Below are positions 44,317-55,780 of a DNA stretch of 64,000 bases, one piece after another. A program made the translations under genes and the position numbers. The DNA is from Diplosphaera chodatii (Eukaryota; Chlorophyta; Trebouxiophyceae; Prasiolales; Stichococcaceae). The notes under the pieces were generated by a model that saw nothing but the letters and a program-made list of their open reading frames with translations, ran no database searches and had not been told where the DNA came from. The stretch is from the NCBI GenBank assembly GCA_032358165.1, contig JAALGY010000032.1, positions 1,922,001 to 1,986,000 on the forward strand, in the 5' to 3' direction. The stretch's first letter is position 1, and each line of letters starts with the position of its first letter.

Positions 44317-45988
44317 ATGAGTTGCTTGATTCCTCGTCCGCCGGTGGTTCCGCAACCAGCTGCCTTGGTGCGCAGGCCACATGCACATCGGCTGGTGCGG
44401 AGACAAAGGCACCGCCATACCACAAGACATGCACGGGCAAATGCTTTGCAGCATGATGAGCTCGGTCTGGTACTGGAAGCAGACACTGTGGTCGTCGACA
44501 TGCATGACGCCGTGCACCGTCCGGCGTTCAACAGGGCCTTCCAGAGCCTTGGCCTCCCCAGCGCAAACTGGAGCTCTAGGATCTACTATGACATCAGGTG
44601 CAACGCCCGGGCAACATCTTCCCGGTCCCGTCCATGGTCTACGCAGCAGCAACAGACATTCCCGAGCTGTTGCCCGATTGCAGGCGTGGGGGTGACGGAA
44701 CAGCAACAGGATTGGTCAAGGCGTACTTTGAAACGGTGGGATGGCCGATGGTTGTTCCAGAGGCCGAGCGCAGGCAGTTTGCCTTGCAGGTGCCCTCATG
44801 GCTGTGTTGATGGCATCATCGTCCCAGCCTTTGCCGATTGCAGCAGTTCTGGATCGCAGAGCACAGAGTGCAGTCAACATGACCCTATTCACCACTGCAA
44901 TTCCCAGGTGGTAAAGGCAAAGGACAGGGCGGTGCAGGAGATGCTGCAGGAGGGTGACGTGCCGCTGCGCGATGGGGTCGCCAAGCTCATTGACGATGCC
45001 CTCGCGGCTGAGGCCAGCATTGGGCTGCTGTGCGGGACAATGTCTCAGAAGGTGTGTTACACGGCATTCCTCTGTCTCAGCACCTGCAGCAGCTGGCCAA
45101 CACCACAAACCGTCCACCTCCATGCAGTTTGAGCTGCTCACATGCTGCAGGCGTCCTATGCAGGAGGAGAATGTTGGCAGCGCGATCTCCTTTGCGCTTG
45201 GGGTGAACCGTGCGAGGCATATTCAGATTGTCAGTACCTGGGACGAGGACATTGACAGCAATCACCCCAGCAGTCCCACCAGCAGCTTGGCAGCCGAGGC
45301 AGCCAAGGCACAGGCCAAGGTCAGGGCCCCTTCGGCGTGCAGGATGCATGCTGTCTTTCAGCGTCTCTGGGGCGTCTTCAGCATTGCCCTCCAGATTCTC
45401 TCCGCATGATGACGCCCCTGCAACCATTGCAGGTCAAGCAGCAGGAGGCAGCGGCTTTCAGCCGGTCCATGAAGGGTGTAGGTGGGCTGCTGCAGGGTGC
45501 CTGATGTGTTGCAAGGCCTTGGGCGCATGGCAGGATTTACGTCACTATCCTGTTGGTGCGCAGGGGTGGACCCCAACCTCTTGGCCAGTACCAGGAGGCT
45601 CGAACCCCACCACCTAGTGCGGTTGTCCAATCGGTTGGGCACGCCCTGCGCGCGCTGCGCCTTTGCTGGCGCATCAGAGGTCACCCTCCAGGTGTGGTGC
45701 TGCGGTTTTGTTCTGCAGTGAGGATGCACAGCCGCGCCTTGCTGCAAGCATGCATCGCACTTGCATCTGCTGTAACCTCCTGCTGGCAGCTTTTGAACAC
45801 ATGAAAGGGATCAACTGTCCATTCAGGCTGGGCGTGCAGCGGGTATGCTGACAGTCAGCGTGCCGACAGCTTTAGCGGGAAGATTCAAACCGCCATCAGC
45901 GCAGCTCAGTTTCGATGGGTTTGGTCCGGGTGGAGGTGTGACTTGGGCGCGCATTAGACAGCAGCTCAGAAGTATCGAAGCTGTGTAG
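44317..45988 (+). CDS. HAD-fold CbbY-like protein of the At5g45170 type, catalytic Asp replaced by Glu
   Basis: The start is ATG 44317 (MSCLIPRPPVVPQPAALVRR), an Arg/His-rich leader compatible with a plastid transit peptide. Exons: 44317-44597, 44684-44789, 44908-45051, 45164-45319, 45433-45475, 45564 onward, one or two unresolved exons, and a terminal exon 45840-45988. The HAD core begins LGLVLEADTVVVDMHDAVHR, where active HAD enzymes have DxDGVLVD. Family-like segments follow: PAFNRAFQSLGLPSANW, GLVKAYFETVGWPMVVPEAE, VPLRDGVAKLIDDALAAEAS, ISFALGVNRARHIQIVSTWD, and the terminal GMLTVSVPTALAGRFKPPSA plus DGFGPGGG. The closest family I recall is Arabidopsis At5g45170, which also starts with Glu. 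The function is unknown; phosphatase activity is doubtful. A TGTAA lies 44 nt downstream. Confidence 0.85.
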
Positions 45989-46031
45989 CACTGGAGAGGC
46001 TGCAGTTAGCACAGACAATACTTGAACATAC

Positions 46032-46036
46032 TGTAA
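46032..46036 (+). terminator. TGTAA polyadenylation signal, HAD-like gene
   Basis: TGTAA begins 44 nt after the TAG stop at 45986-45988; a second copy is at 46051-46055. It lies in the short convergent gap before the peroxiredoxin gene's stop at 46242. Confidence 0.55.
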
Positions 46037-46241
46037 CACCGTTCAGCTGCTGTAAGCACCCATCTGGCTAGTGCTGGTTGAAGTGCCTGTCAATCCTGGG
46101 GCATGCAGCATGAACGGCCTGGTGTAGCCTTGAAATTTTTCGGAATCCCACAGCTCAAAGACCTGCACAGGTGCATGCCAATGGTCATGATATAGCCATG
46201 ACAGATGTCGGGACCTTCTGTGTGTACTACTGCAGAACACC

Positions 46242-47438
46242 TTAGTTGGCGCCATGCGACTCGCCTGACAAGATCTCCTCTGCACTGGAGACTGTGAAGG
46301 CACCGCCCTCTTCGAGATTCAGCTCTGCTACCTGTTATCCACATGACCACATATGGGTCAAGCAGCCACACAAAGGGGACACCATAGCAAACTCGGTGTG
46401 CTGGCACAGCGCAGCAGCTCACTGTGCCGTTGTCGACTAGCATGGCATATCGGCGGGAGCGGACACCCAGGCCCTTCTCCACCAGGTCCAGGTCAACACC
46501 AATGGCCTGCATGGAGTTTGCTTTCCAGGATCAGAAGGGGTAATCTGGGAAAAATCACGCCCTGCAGAGGACAGCCAACCATACGATGCCCTCAAATGCC
46601 AGACCCAGTGGTGTACCTTGGTGAAGAGGGCGCTGCCGTCTGCTAGCAAGAGCACCTTGCCATCCGCACCAACGGACTTGCCCCAGGCATCCAGCACAAA
46701 AGCGTCATTGACCGCCACGCACGCGACTGTGTCCACGCCCTTCTCCTGTTAACATCGACAGCAGCACTGTGAGAAACTGTGGGAACTGCATTTGCGACCT
46801 TGCTGCCACTGTTCGATGCATGCAGGGTCGTCATCATAGCGATGAGGTATTTGCAAACCTTCAGCTCGTGGGCCTTTTCAATGAAGCCAGGCAGGTGCTT
46901 CAAGCTGCATGTGGGCGTGAAGGCGCCTGGTACCGCAAAGAGCACGACCTGTGCCAAGGCAGCCTCAACATGAATGGTGATCAAGCAAAGAGCAGCCAGC
47001 GGCAGCCATCTATAACATGCTTCCCAGCACACGCGCGGTGCCACCACCTTTTTATCCTTTGTCAGGTCGTCCACGCTGATCTCCTGCATGTTCCCCTCCG
47101 CGTCGAAGTAGTTGAACTTGAGTTCGCCAGGTAACTGCATGCAGGTGCACACGAGCCGCATCGATAGTGGCCTGGCGCTGTGGAGGAGGAGTGCAGGGGG
47201 CTTCGAAGCGCTGTACATGAAGAAGCCCTGCAAACATGCGCAACTGGATCATGCACACCTTGTCGCCAACTGCGACGGCGCTGGTGACGGCTGTGCTGCG
47301 CGCCCTCCTGGCGTGTGCTGTCCGCTGTCATGCAGAAACGACACGATGGCTCAGTTGCCAATGGCAGGAATGGACATACCCTGCAACTTCAGTGATTGCA
47401 AGATGTCCGTCTCAGACCTGGTGGAGAAGCGGCGCCAT
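46242..47438 (-). CDS. PRX2: Type II peroxiredoxin
   Basis: This is a thiol peroxidase reducing H2O2 and alkyl hydroperoxides. Exons encode [45 protein letters not shown] with the peroxidatic Cys in [24 protein letters not shown] with the second Cys typical of Prx[41 protein letters not shown] and [20 protein letters not shown]. The TAA stop is at 46244-46242. The N-terminus is uncertain: an Arg/Ala/Ser-rich leader ([18 protein letters not shown]) precedes the domain and looks like a plastid transit peptide. It can be joined to ATG 47438 (MAPLLHQ) through a CAG|GTCTGA donor. By leader and sequence it resembles the plastidic PrxIIE group. Confidence 0.93.
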
Positions 47439-48261
47439 TACGCGCGCAAAGCCTGGCTGCAAGCACTTGGGATTGATGCGTGCATGCAACTGCGCGCATG
47501 ATTGCGATGAGCGCACACTGAACGTCTGCATTATTGCACAAGCTTGAGTTGTGACCTTGCGCTGTGCGATACTTTCAGGAGGAAAGCTCGCAGCTTGGCA
47601 GCAAGGCGATGTTCTTCATATGGTGTCTCCAGGGGCATAGAAACGCTGCTAAACCCTATTCCCTACGTGTTTCAACACCATCCTGTTTTGTACCGCATGT
47701 GATCCAGCCCGTCAGCGCAGTGGGCACAGGGGTGGCAGTGACGTTGCTGAGGCACATAGCACTGGTATTCGGACCCGTTTGAACCGTCACGTTCCTCAGC
47801 GCCGGCTGCAGCTCCTGCTCCGCTTTCTGCACATAACCTGGGGTTGCTGTACTTGCTCTGCCAACCAAGGGGCCGAGGGACCCGTCATTCTGCGGCAACG
47901 GATCCCGCGCCCACCCTGCCAGCGGCTGTCTTTGAGTTGCGTGCTGGCCGTGTAACACGGTCGAACGGGCAGACGCCGGGGTCTGGCAAGCAGGCACCTC
48001 GGTGAGGTCCTTTCCGGCAAGTCGTAAAGGTGGGACAAGCCACTCAGCGTGCGCCCGGGATTGCCGCTGTGGATATCAAGCATGAGTTTCGCCCTGCTTG
48101 CCCGGCTGGAGCCCACGGAGAGCATACACCCGACAACCCGTCATGTGCAATGTCGACAACGCTGCGCTTTGTACTGCTGCTCACCAAGCTTTGCCTTTCG
48201 CAGGGGGCGGCGCGCCTGCGCCCATGCAGCAAGCTGTGCTTTGACTTCGCAGCCTGGCGGA
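47439..48261. promoter_or_regulatory. Divergent promoter region, peroxiredoxin / kinase
   Basis: 823 bases. The frame upstream of ATG 48262 stays open back to about 48049 with an earlier ATG at 48082, so the kinase N-terminus could be longer. Otherwise nothing was recognised. Confidence 0.4.
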
Positions 48262-51200
48262 ATGGTGCCGCAGCCCGCACCACCGCTGCACGCGGGACGG
48301 TGCAGTGGATACTCGGGACTGCCCCGGAGAGGGCTGCTCCTCCGCTGGAGGGTCGCAGCCCTGTTACTCACCGTCACTATCCTAGTATCGCCAGCGGAGC
48401 CACGGCAGCTGGGGCTGGGCAAGACAGACATGCTGACGAGGGGACCGCAGAGCTCACATCTGCCCGCAGCGGTGCAGTGGCGGCGCCAACTGTCGCAAGG
48501 TCACGCAGGCCATCGTCAGCTGCTGGGCACGGCGGCAGTCGAGGCAACAGCCGCTCCTACAGCCGCAGCAGCGCCAGTCGTTGCGGCTGCCGCACCGCCT
48601 GCCAAAGACACTGACTACATTGTGGCAATTGTCGTCGGTGAGTGCGTACGCCACATGCACACAGCAGGCAACTCGTCAATGCTGGAGCTGTGCTGATGCA
48701 AGGGTGCTGGCTTGTCAGGCGTCATCGTGCTGCTCTCGCTTATTGGCCTGGTGGTCGCTGGTGCGTTCCTGCTCGGCAAGCGTGGCGGGCGGCTTGATGC
48801 GATGCGCGCTGACGCTGCGGTGCGTTTGATGTTCAACGACAAGACTTGCTTCCGCAGAGGGCCGCCTCTGTGTTCGAGGCAGTCTGTGGTGCACTCCTGA
48901 AAGTTGAGGGCAGGACGGGCTGACAACCTCAGCACATGTCAGCAAGCGTCACGCCTGTACCACTGCAGGCGGGAGCATTGGTGGACAGCGACCTTGACGA
49001 GGAGGACGAGAACGCCGCGAAGATCCGCGAGACGGTCGCGCTGGCCAGAGGTGCGTCTCATGTCGCGGCCTGCCGATGGGCGCATCCTTGCCCTGCATCA
49101 CCCATGTGCTGCTCATGCGACCTGCTATCAAAGGTTGTTACTCCGTGACCCTGAGCACCTCTATCCGCTGATATGCTACAGAAAAGGCGCATGACTCACG
49201 GGGCATGGACGTCATGGGTACCCTGGATCTCTCCATCCAGGGCTGGTTCATCAACCCCGATGACATTGTGCGCCACTTTCTTGTGGCTCTGCTTTCCTGC
49301 TTTGCTTGGCCTTGATCCCAGTTGTCCGAATATTCACGAAACCTCCGACCATTCTGACTATTTGCATGTGATTGCAGGAAATCTGCAAGCGGGAGGACGG
49401 CAGTGACTGGCTGCTGGGAGCAGGTGTGTCTGCAATGTTTCGACTGGCACTCTGATTCGCATTTGTTGTCGGCTTGAGAATGGCCAGCACTCTCAAGAGC
49501 TTGACAGAGCTCCACATGTGTATGACATCCTGCTGCTCTGCTTTGCAGGATCTTATGGCAAGGTAAGCGGCGTGATGCATTGCTGACACCTGTAGTTGCT
49601 AGTGGTCCTGCAGTACACAGCACGTCTGATCTGGTCCGGGAATGGGCTGCAGGTGTACAAGGCAGTTAGAGGCGGTGTTCAGGATGTGGCCATCAAGATC
49701 ATGCACGAGGCCGATGACGAGCAGCTTGCGCAGTTTGAAAAGGTGACGCACAAGCTTCCGTACGTGCACGGTGGAAGAGTTGCAGTATGCGCAGTTTGCG
49801 TCCAAATTTGGTTGACGTGTTGCTCAACATAGTTATATGAGGGGCTGCAGCATGCTGCAAGTGTCTTGATGACGTGCCACCCACACCGACAACCGCAGGA
49901 GATCGGCATCCTCAAGTCCATTAGCTACGACAAGAACATCGTGCAGTTCTACGGCGCCAGCATGGTGAACCGCGAGCCGATGCTGCTGCTGGAGTTCTGC
50001 GAGGGCGGCGACCTGCGCTCGGTGAGCCCACCGTCCCGCCTTTCTGCTGCTGCTATTGCTGGTGTCGTCTCCATCCGTCAACAGCCGCCAACTCCATCTG
50101 GCAGGTCTGCATGACACAGGGGTTGGGTACCGCAGTTGCTGGCCTGATTGTGCTTTGTGGGTCGTAGGCGCTGGACCGCGACAACCGGGAGCACTCGCCC
50201 GAGATGGGGCGGCAGCTGGCGTGGGACCACGAGGGGCAGTACATCGCGCAGGATGTGGCGCGCGGCCTCTACTTCCTCCACAATATCGACGTGCGCACGT
50301 TCACATACTGTTCGGTGCTAAGTAGTCATGCGAAACCTGGTGCCTGGGTGACATCAGATATGCCCTGCACGCACCAGAGCTAATCATCTGGTGGGTTGTC
50401 AGCATCCCATGCAGCCACTAGGTCAAAGTACATTCTGAGGAGTGACAAACCGGTCAGAGTCAATGACCTCGTGACTAGTGTCTGGTTTACCACATGGTAC
50501 ACAACACATGGGTGCCTGTCTGCATTGCAGATCGTGCACGGGGACCTGAAGTCGCTGAACATCCTGCTGACGCGTGGGTGGCAGCTGGCCAAGCTGGGCG
50601 ACGTCGGCGTCGCGCGCTACCTCAAGTCCAAGGACGTCCCCGACCATGTCGCACGTGAGCCGCCTGCTGCAGTCGGTTGTGCACTGTCAGTCATGCAAGC
50701 CAAGCAGGCGGCTCAAGTGTAGCGTGAAGTCAGCACCAGGGCTCGCGATGCAAGGCTGACACCTCTGCAGCAGTGTACGGCTGTTCCTGACGCCCAGTGT
50801 GCATGGCCTCCTGCAGTGGGCACCTTCGTGTACTCGGCACCGGAGATGCTGATCGGCAACGACTCTGGCGTCAAGGCCGACATCTACAGCTTTGGAGTTG
50901 TGCTGTGGGAGATCATCACCGGCGCCATCGCCAAGCGTGGCCGCCTGCACGAGCCCAAGGTGCGGCAGCGTCCACCACTCCGAAATCTACCGAGATACAT
51001 ATGTGGTGACCTACTTCACAGGATGCCGTCGTCCGGCCATCAGCACACAGGTGTCAAGCTGTCTGCAGCACTTCAGGAATGCACCATGCCATCCGCATCA
51101 ACTTCGCTTGTAGCTGCGAACCGCTCTTGACGGCAATGGTGCCGCACAGGTCCCGGACGAGTGCCCCCAAGATGTGGCGGACCTCATCAAGGACTGCATG

Positions 51201-54200
51201 AAGTCGGTGCCCGAGGACCGGCCCACCACCCGCGAGATCTTCCACCGGCTGCGCAAGTGCTCCAAGCCACGCGACGGCGGCGGCAAGGGCAGCGCCGCGT
51301 ACCCGGGCCCCGGCACCGGCAGCTCCGGCGGCACCGGCGGCTCGCTGCCAACGAACCAGGTGAGCATCGGAGAACAGGTACTTTTGTGCTGCTACTATGT
51401 GAACAGACTGCCCATGGGTTTGATATGTCACACAGGCTTGCAGCAATGCGCGATCGCCGTGGCTGTGCGCAGCTTGCGTCGCTTCACCGGGTTCTGTCCG
51501 TGCGCTGCAGCTCCCAAAGACGCCAGATGCATCAGGCGAGCTGCCGCGCCGCACGAGCTCGACGCCAGACCTCTCGGACGACCCCGGCGGCAGCACCGGC
51601 GGCGCCAGTGCCCATGCGCAGTCGCACTCTGAGCGGCTGCAGTTCAAGCGCAGCGACAGCAGCCTGGCGGGCCTGGGACAGCGCATGCGGTCCGCCAGCC
51701 AGGGCAACGACAAGAAGTCCGGCAGCGCCGCCATCTCCGCACGCAGCCGCAGCAGCGGCGACAGGAGCCTGCCCAAGGCGCCATCGGGATCGGGTTCGGC
51801 TGCTGGCCTGGCTGCCGCGGGGCTCGCGGGCGCCGCCGCCGCAGCCGCCGCCGCGACGTCGTTTGGCCGTAACAAGGGGGAGCAGCAGGAGGCGCAGCAG
51901 CAGCAGCAGCGGCGGCAGGACGACGCGCAACAGCCACTGCTGATGGGCAGCGCCAACAACAGCCTGGCGCCGATCACCAGTGGCGTTGAGGGCATTGCGG
52001 TGCGTGAGTGGTGGTGTTGTACTGGCTGCAGCATCGTAGAAAGCGAGGTACTCAGCATGCCTGCCAGCGCTCCTGGGCTGCTCTCAGGTGGTTTTGCCAG
52101 AGGGCACATGTGCTGATTGTGCCCTCCATCAGGCGCTGTCAAAAGCTCCGTGCTCAAGGTGTCATGTTCGCTGCAGGATGCGCTGCTGTCCAGGGGCGAC
52201 AATGGGTCGCTGCAGTCAGTGTCTGCACTGGATCGCACCAGCGCAGACAGCGCCGCCAGCGGCAGCACTGCAGGCACTGGCGGCTCCAACCCCTATGCCT
52301 TCCTGTTCCCCGGAGAGCCGGCGCCCGGCGCTGCCCCGCCGCCGGCTGCAGACCCCTACGCGGCCTTTGCCGCAGGGGGGCCGATGTCCAGCACCGGCAG
52401 CGAGCCGCCCAACCCCTTTGCCACGCCCCCGGCATCACGTGAGCCGTCCCAGCTGCCGACCGCACGCCACAAGTCGGAGGGTGGGGGCTCCAACCCCTAC
52501 GCATTTTTGATGGGCGCGCCGGATGCTGTGGCCCAGCCAGGTGCACAGGGCCCTGCCAAGGCGCCCTATGCCAGCTTCACATCCAACGCCTCGGCACCAC
52601 CGACGACCAATGGGGCCACAAGGAAAGGCAGCGCGCCCCGTGCAGCCGCAGCCCCAGCCGCCGGAGCCGCCGATGCGAGCAACCCCTACGCACTCTTCAA
52701 TGCGGGGTCCTCCCCACCAGCCAAGGCGCCTGCCAGCCCGTATGACGCACTTCTCGGCGGTGGCGGCGGCGGCGCCACGGAAGGGCAGCACGGCGACCAG
52801 AACGGGGAGCAGGCCGCAGAGGCGGTGATGGGCCTGGCGGCCGCTGCAAAGCAGTACCGCGCCAACCGCAGCACGAGCGCCTCTGACGCTGAGCGGAGCG
52901 TCAACCCCTTCAACAACGTGCCTGCCGACTGGTCGGAGGCCAACGGTGCGGCGGGCGGCAGGAAGCCGCTGGCAAAGCCTGTGAGCCGCTTGAGCGAGCA
53001 CGGCAGGTGCGGCTCCAGACTTTGCGAGTATCTGACACCCCGATCGTCCGCTGCAGAGCCTGCTCCACCTGTGCTTCACGTACACATGGTGTTGTTCGAT
53101 CTGACTTGAGCGGGTGATTCTCGCTGTTTACACTGCTCTGTGGCCGCCTTCTCGTGATCGCCAGTACAGCCAGTCGGGGATATACCAGTGCTGAGCCGCC
53201 CGGCTGCCAAGCTGCAGGTCTGCGTCGGCGGGGCCGCAGGCGCGCCCGGACCCCGGCCCCACGCCGGGGGCCGGGCGCCCGAATCTGGGGCGCACCTCGG
53301 TGAGCCGGTCGTCCGTGAGCCGCGGCTCCGTGGGCGGCAGCGCGCTGCGGCCGGGCGGCCAGCCCCGCAGCGGTCCCGCCAGCCTGGCGGGCTCCCCTGC
53401 CAAGCTGTCGCCGACCACCAGCCGCATGTCGGGCGCCTCCAGTGCAGCCTCTGGCAGGTATGTCAAGTTGTCAGTGTGCTCTGGTTACTTTGATGGTGTC
53501 CTGGCTGGCTGCATGTGCAGGCTGGCATCACAAGGGACTGGGCTTCACTCCTCGAGGCGACCCCTGAGCAGCCATGGAATGCTGTTACATATCTGAGTAT
53601 GAGGCCTGGTAAGTGCCTGCAGCTGCATGGCAGCACCAAAAGTCCTATAGAGCCTCGCAGCAGCATGAACCATTGGCTCTTTGACATACAGCGCCAACAC
53701 GGACGACATGTACGCACGATTCCTGGCGGGCCCTGAAGTCATCTCCAGAGCGCGGCGGTCGGACAGCGCCACCAGCAACGGCAACGACGTGCTCGCAGCC
53801 AAGCAAGCAGAGGCGGCTGCGATGGCGGAGGCCAACCCCTACGCCGCGTTCTCCGGCATCAGCGAGGCCGGCCTGCAGAGCAGTGTCTTCCAGGCGCCGG
53901 TACGGCACACCCCCAAAGCAAATCTGCATGCCCTTCCCACAGCTGCAACATTAAATTGCCACTTCTGTAAGATTGATTGTCTGGCGAAGGCCACTTGCTC
54001 AACTCACAGCATCAATCATGCCAGGTCTAACACTGCCTCCTGCCTCCACTGCAGGCGCACGTGATGGAGCCAAAGTCGTCAGCAAAGTCGGTGCAGCAGA
54101 CGCGCGCCGAGAGCGGCAGCGACACCTTCAGCGGCAAGACGCCTGCTGAGCTGCTTCAGGGCGTCACTCAGGCATGCTGCTGTGACATTCGCGGGGTTGC

Positions 54201-55327
54201 TGTGTCTCAGCCACACATGTGCAGGAAGACCTTGGGATGCTGCCTTGGCAAGCCTACCAGTATTGTTTACACCTGATTGTCGGAACACGTGCTGGCCTTG
54301 TGTCCTACAGTCGGACGCTCGCGCAAAGCGGCCATCCACCAAGCGGCAGTCCGCTCCAGCACGCGCTGACGGCCCCTCTGACAGCCCCTACGCCAGCATC
54401 TTGGGCATCGACGTTGCCGATGAGAGCTACTCTCCCATGGTGCGCATGCTGCTTGTGTCTTGATGGCCCCTTGGTAATTGCATCAGTACAGTTGTGCCAT
54501 GACAGCCTGCTTGGGGTGGGAACCCTGATGACAGGCACTTCTGGTGCCAGGCACATCTTATGTGAGCATCGACCGCCATGATCGACTGTGAACCCTTTGC
54601 AACATCAGACTCGAGCACATTTGCCATCCCAACTTCACAGGAGGTGATCTCACAGCGGAACCCCAGCGCTCCGGCGTTCCGGCGTGGAACGCAAGCGTCG
54701 CCTGCCAAGCGGGTCGCGCCATCGCCACCCCCAGAACCCGAGGAGGACAACCCCTACGCCCTCTTCATGACCGGCGAGAACGAGGCTGTCGATGAGGTGG
54801 GTCCTGCTTGGTGGTCCAAGTGGTGCAGCAGCTGTTCACCACAACATCTGTGCTGTGGTGCACTGCGCTGAGGGCAGATGGAAGTATCATTTGAGAAGTT
54901 GCGGTGGGTTGCTGAGCTGCCAGTGCTCTGCCACAGGCGACGCCCCTGCCCCGGCTGCCCAGCCTACCTGATGCCAGCCCCTCGGACGACGACAGCGGCA
55001 GCCAGAGCAGCGGGAAGTCGGCGTGGTGGAAGATGCAAAAGTCAAAGGTAGGGCTGCGTCCCGACTGTGTGCAGGTTGCCTATGTGGCATGTGCGGCGAC
55101 GGATGGACACCAGCAAACATGCATTGTGTCGTGCACCCTATACTGTCATTCAAATGCCGCAAATGCACTTCGCAACATGGCCACCAGCTGCAACACCGTT
55201 CATTGGCATGCAGGTCGCCGCAGCAGAGCAGAAGGCGGATGCCGAGCTGGACTTGCTGATGCGTGACTTGTCTGGGTATGACAAGCCGCCTTCCCAGGCA
55301 GACCTGCTCAAGGCTCCACTCATGTGA
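48262..55327 (+). CDS. Membrane-anchored TKL/Raf-like protein kinase with long NPY/NPF-motif tail
   Basis: The start is placed at ATG 48262. A signal-like segment (RWRVAALLLTVTILVSPAEP) follows, then a short Ala/Pro-rich exposed region and a transmembrane helix split by an intron (YIVAIVVGVIVLLSLIGLVV, about 48615-48765). An acidic juxtamembrane exon follows. Kinase domain: glycine loop LLGAGSYGKVYKA, with its core on a 14-nt exon; VAIK lysine; acidic alphaC region; hinge LLLEFCEGGDLR; catalytic loop IVHGDLKSLNILL; GDVG in place of DFG (KLGDVGVARYL); GTFVYSAPEML; DIYSFGVVLWEIITG; and CMKSVPEDRPTTREIF (51190-51240). The tail runs to the TGA at 55325-55327: a Ser-rich region, poly-Ala and poly-Gln, then NPY/NPF-like motifs. 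Frame and splice phase are continuous from kinase to tail. It is probably a receptor-like or endomembrane kinase; the ligand region is tiny. Confidence 0.86.
49549..49562 (+). other. 14-nt micro-exon encoding the kinase glycine loop
   Basis: The acceptor CTTTGCAG precedes GATCTTATGGCAAG, followed by the donor GTAAGC. It is entered in phase 1 (G|GA) and completes GAG-SYGK in the ATP-binding loop between LLGAG and VYKA. Without it the loop would lose its glycine and frame. Confidence 0.88.
52288..54770 (+). repeat. Eleven dispersed NPYAxF / NPF-like short motifs in the kinase tail
   Basis: Motif starts are NPYAFL 52288, DPYAAF 52351, NPFATP 52411, NPYAFL 52492, APYASF 52561, NPYALF 52681, SPYDALL 52735, NPFNNV 52903, NPYAAF 53834, SPYASI 54383 and NPYALF 54749. 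They sit on at least four separate exons, embedded in Ala/Ser/Pro-rich disorder. This is a degenerate repeated [NDS]P[YF]xxx motif. True NPF occurs twice, the core recognised by EH domains. Confidence 0.9.
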
Positions 55328-55780
55328 GGGGAACGACAGGCCCGATGCTAGATCAGTACATGGCGGACAGCGCCCCGCCAATTGCCCTCCAAACCGCTCT
55401 CAGGACCCGAGAGTTGGTTGTCGGGAGACGGCACACACATGTGCAAATAGGAGCGCTTGCAACATGAAGCATATTTCAGGTTTGTATCCGTCAAACTGGC
55501 TTTGCACGACCACTTGACAGTATCTTATCCAGCCGGCTAGCTAGCTTGACAACACACGAGCACTGATGACTGTATTCAGTGACATGATCTTGCTGTTGGG
55601 AGTTAACCTGGGTTTCATTGGTCGCAAGTTCTCGGTTGAGCAATGCCTTGACGTGCGCAGCACTAGAGTCGATTGGATGGAATGTAATATGTAAACACAG
55701 CCATCAGCAGGTGGATAGCACATCAAGTTGTCGTCTCATTGACTTTGTTCGCAACCATGTCTGTACATGGCTTAGTCTCC
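55328..55780. other. Convergent 3' region, kinase / VPS2
   Basis: 453 bases hold both 3' UTRs. Plus-strand TGTAA occurs twice at about 55684 and 55691, a possible kinase mRNA end 350 nt after its stop. No coding content is supported. Confidence 0.4.

Noticed and set aside
51054..52289. 411-codon minus-strand open frame
   Set aside because: It is antisense to the kinase C-lobe and Ser/Ala-rich tail. It looks protein-like only because of Ala/Ser/Leu-rich GC-biased codons.
48262..55327. Two separate genes: kinase and NPY-rich protein
   Set aside because: Every junction checked from 51360 to 53720 keeps phase (including AG|G at 53218 and AG|C at about 53690). There is no intervening promoter, stop or TGTAA, so one gene is the simpler reading.
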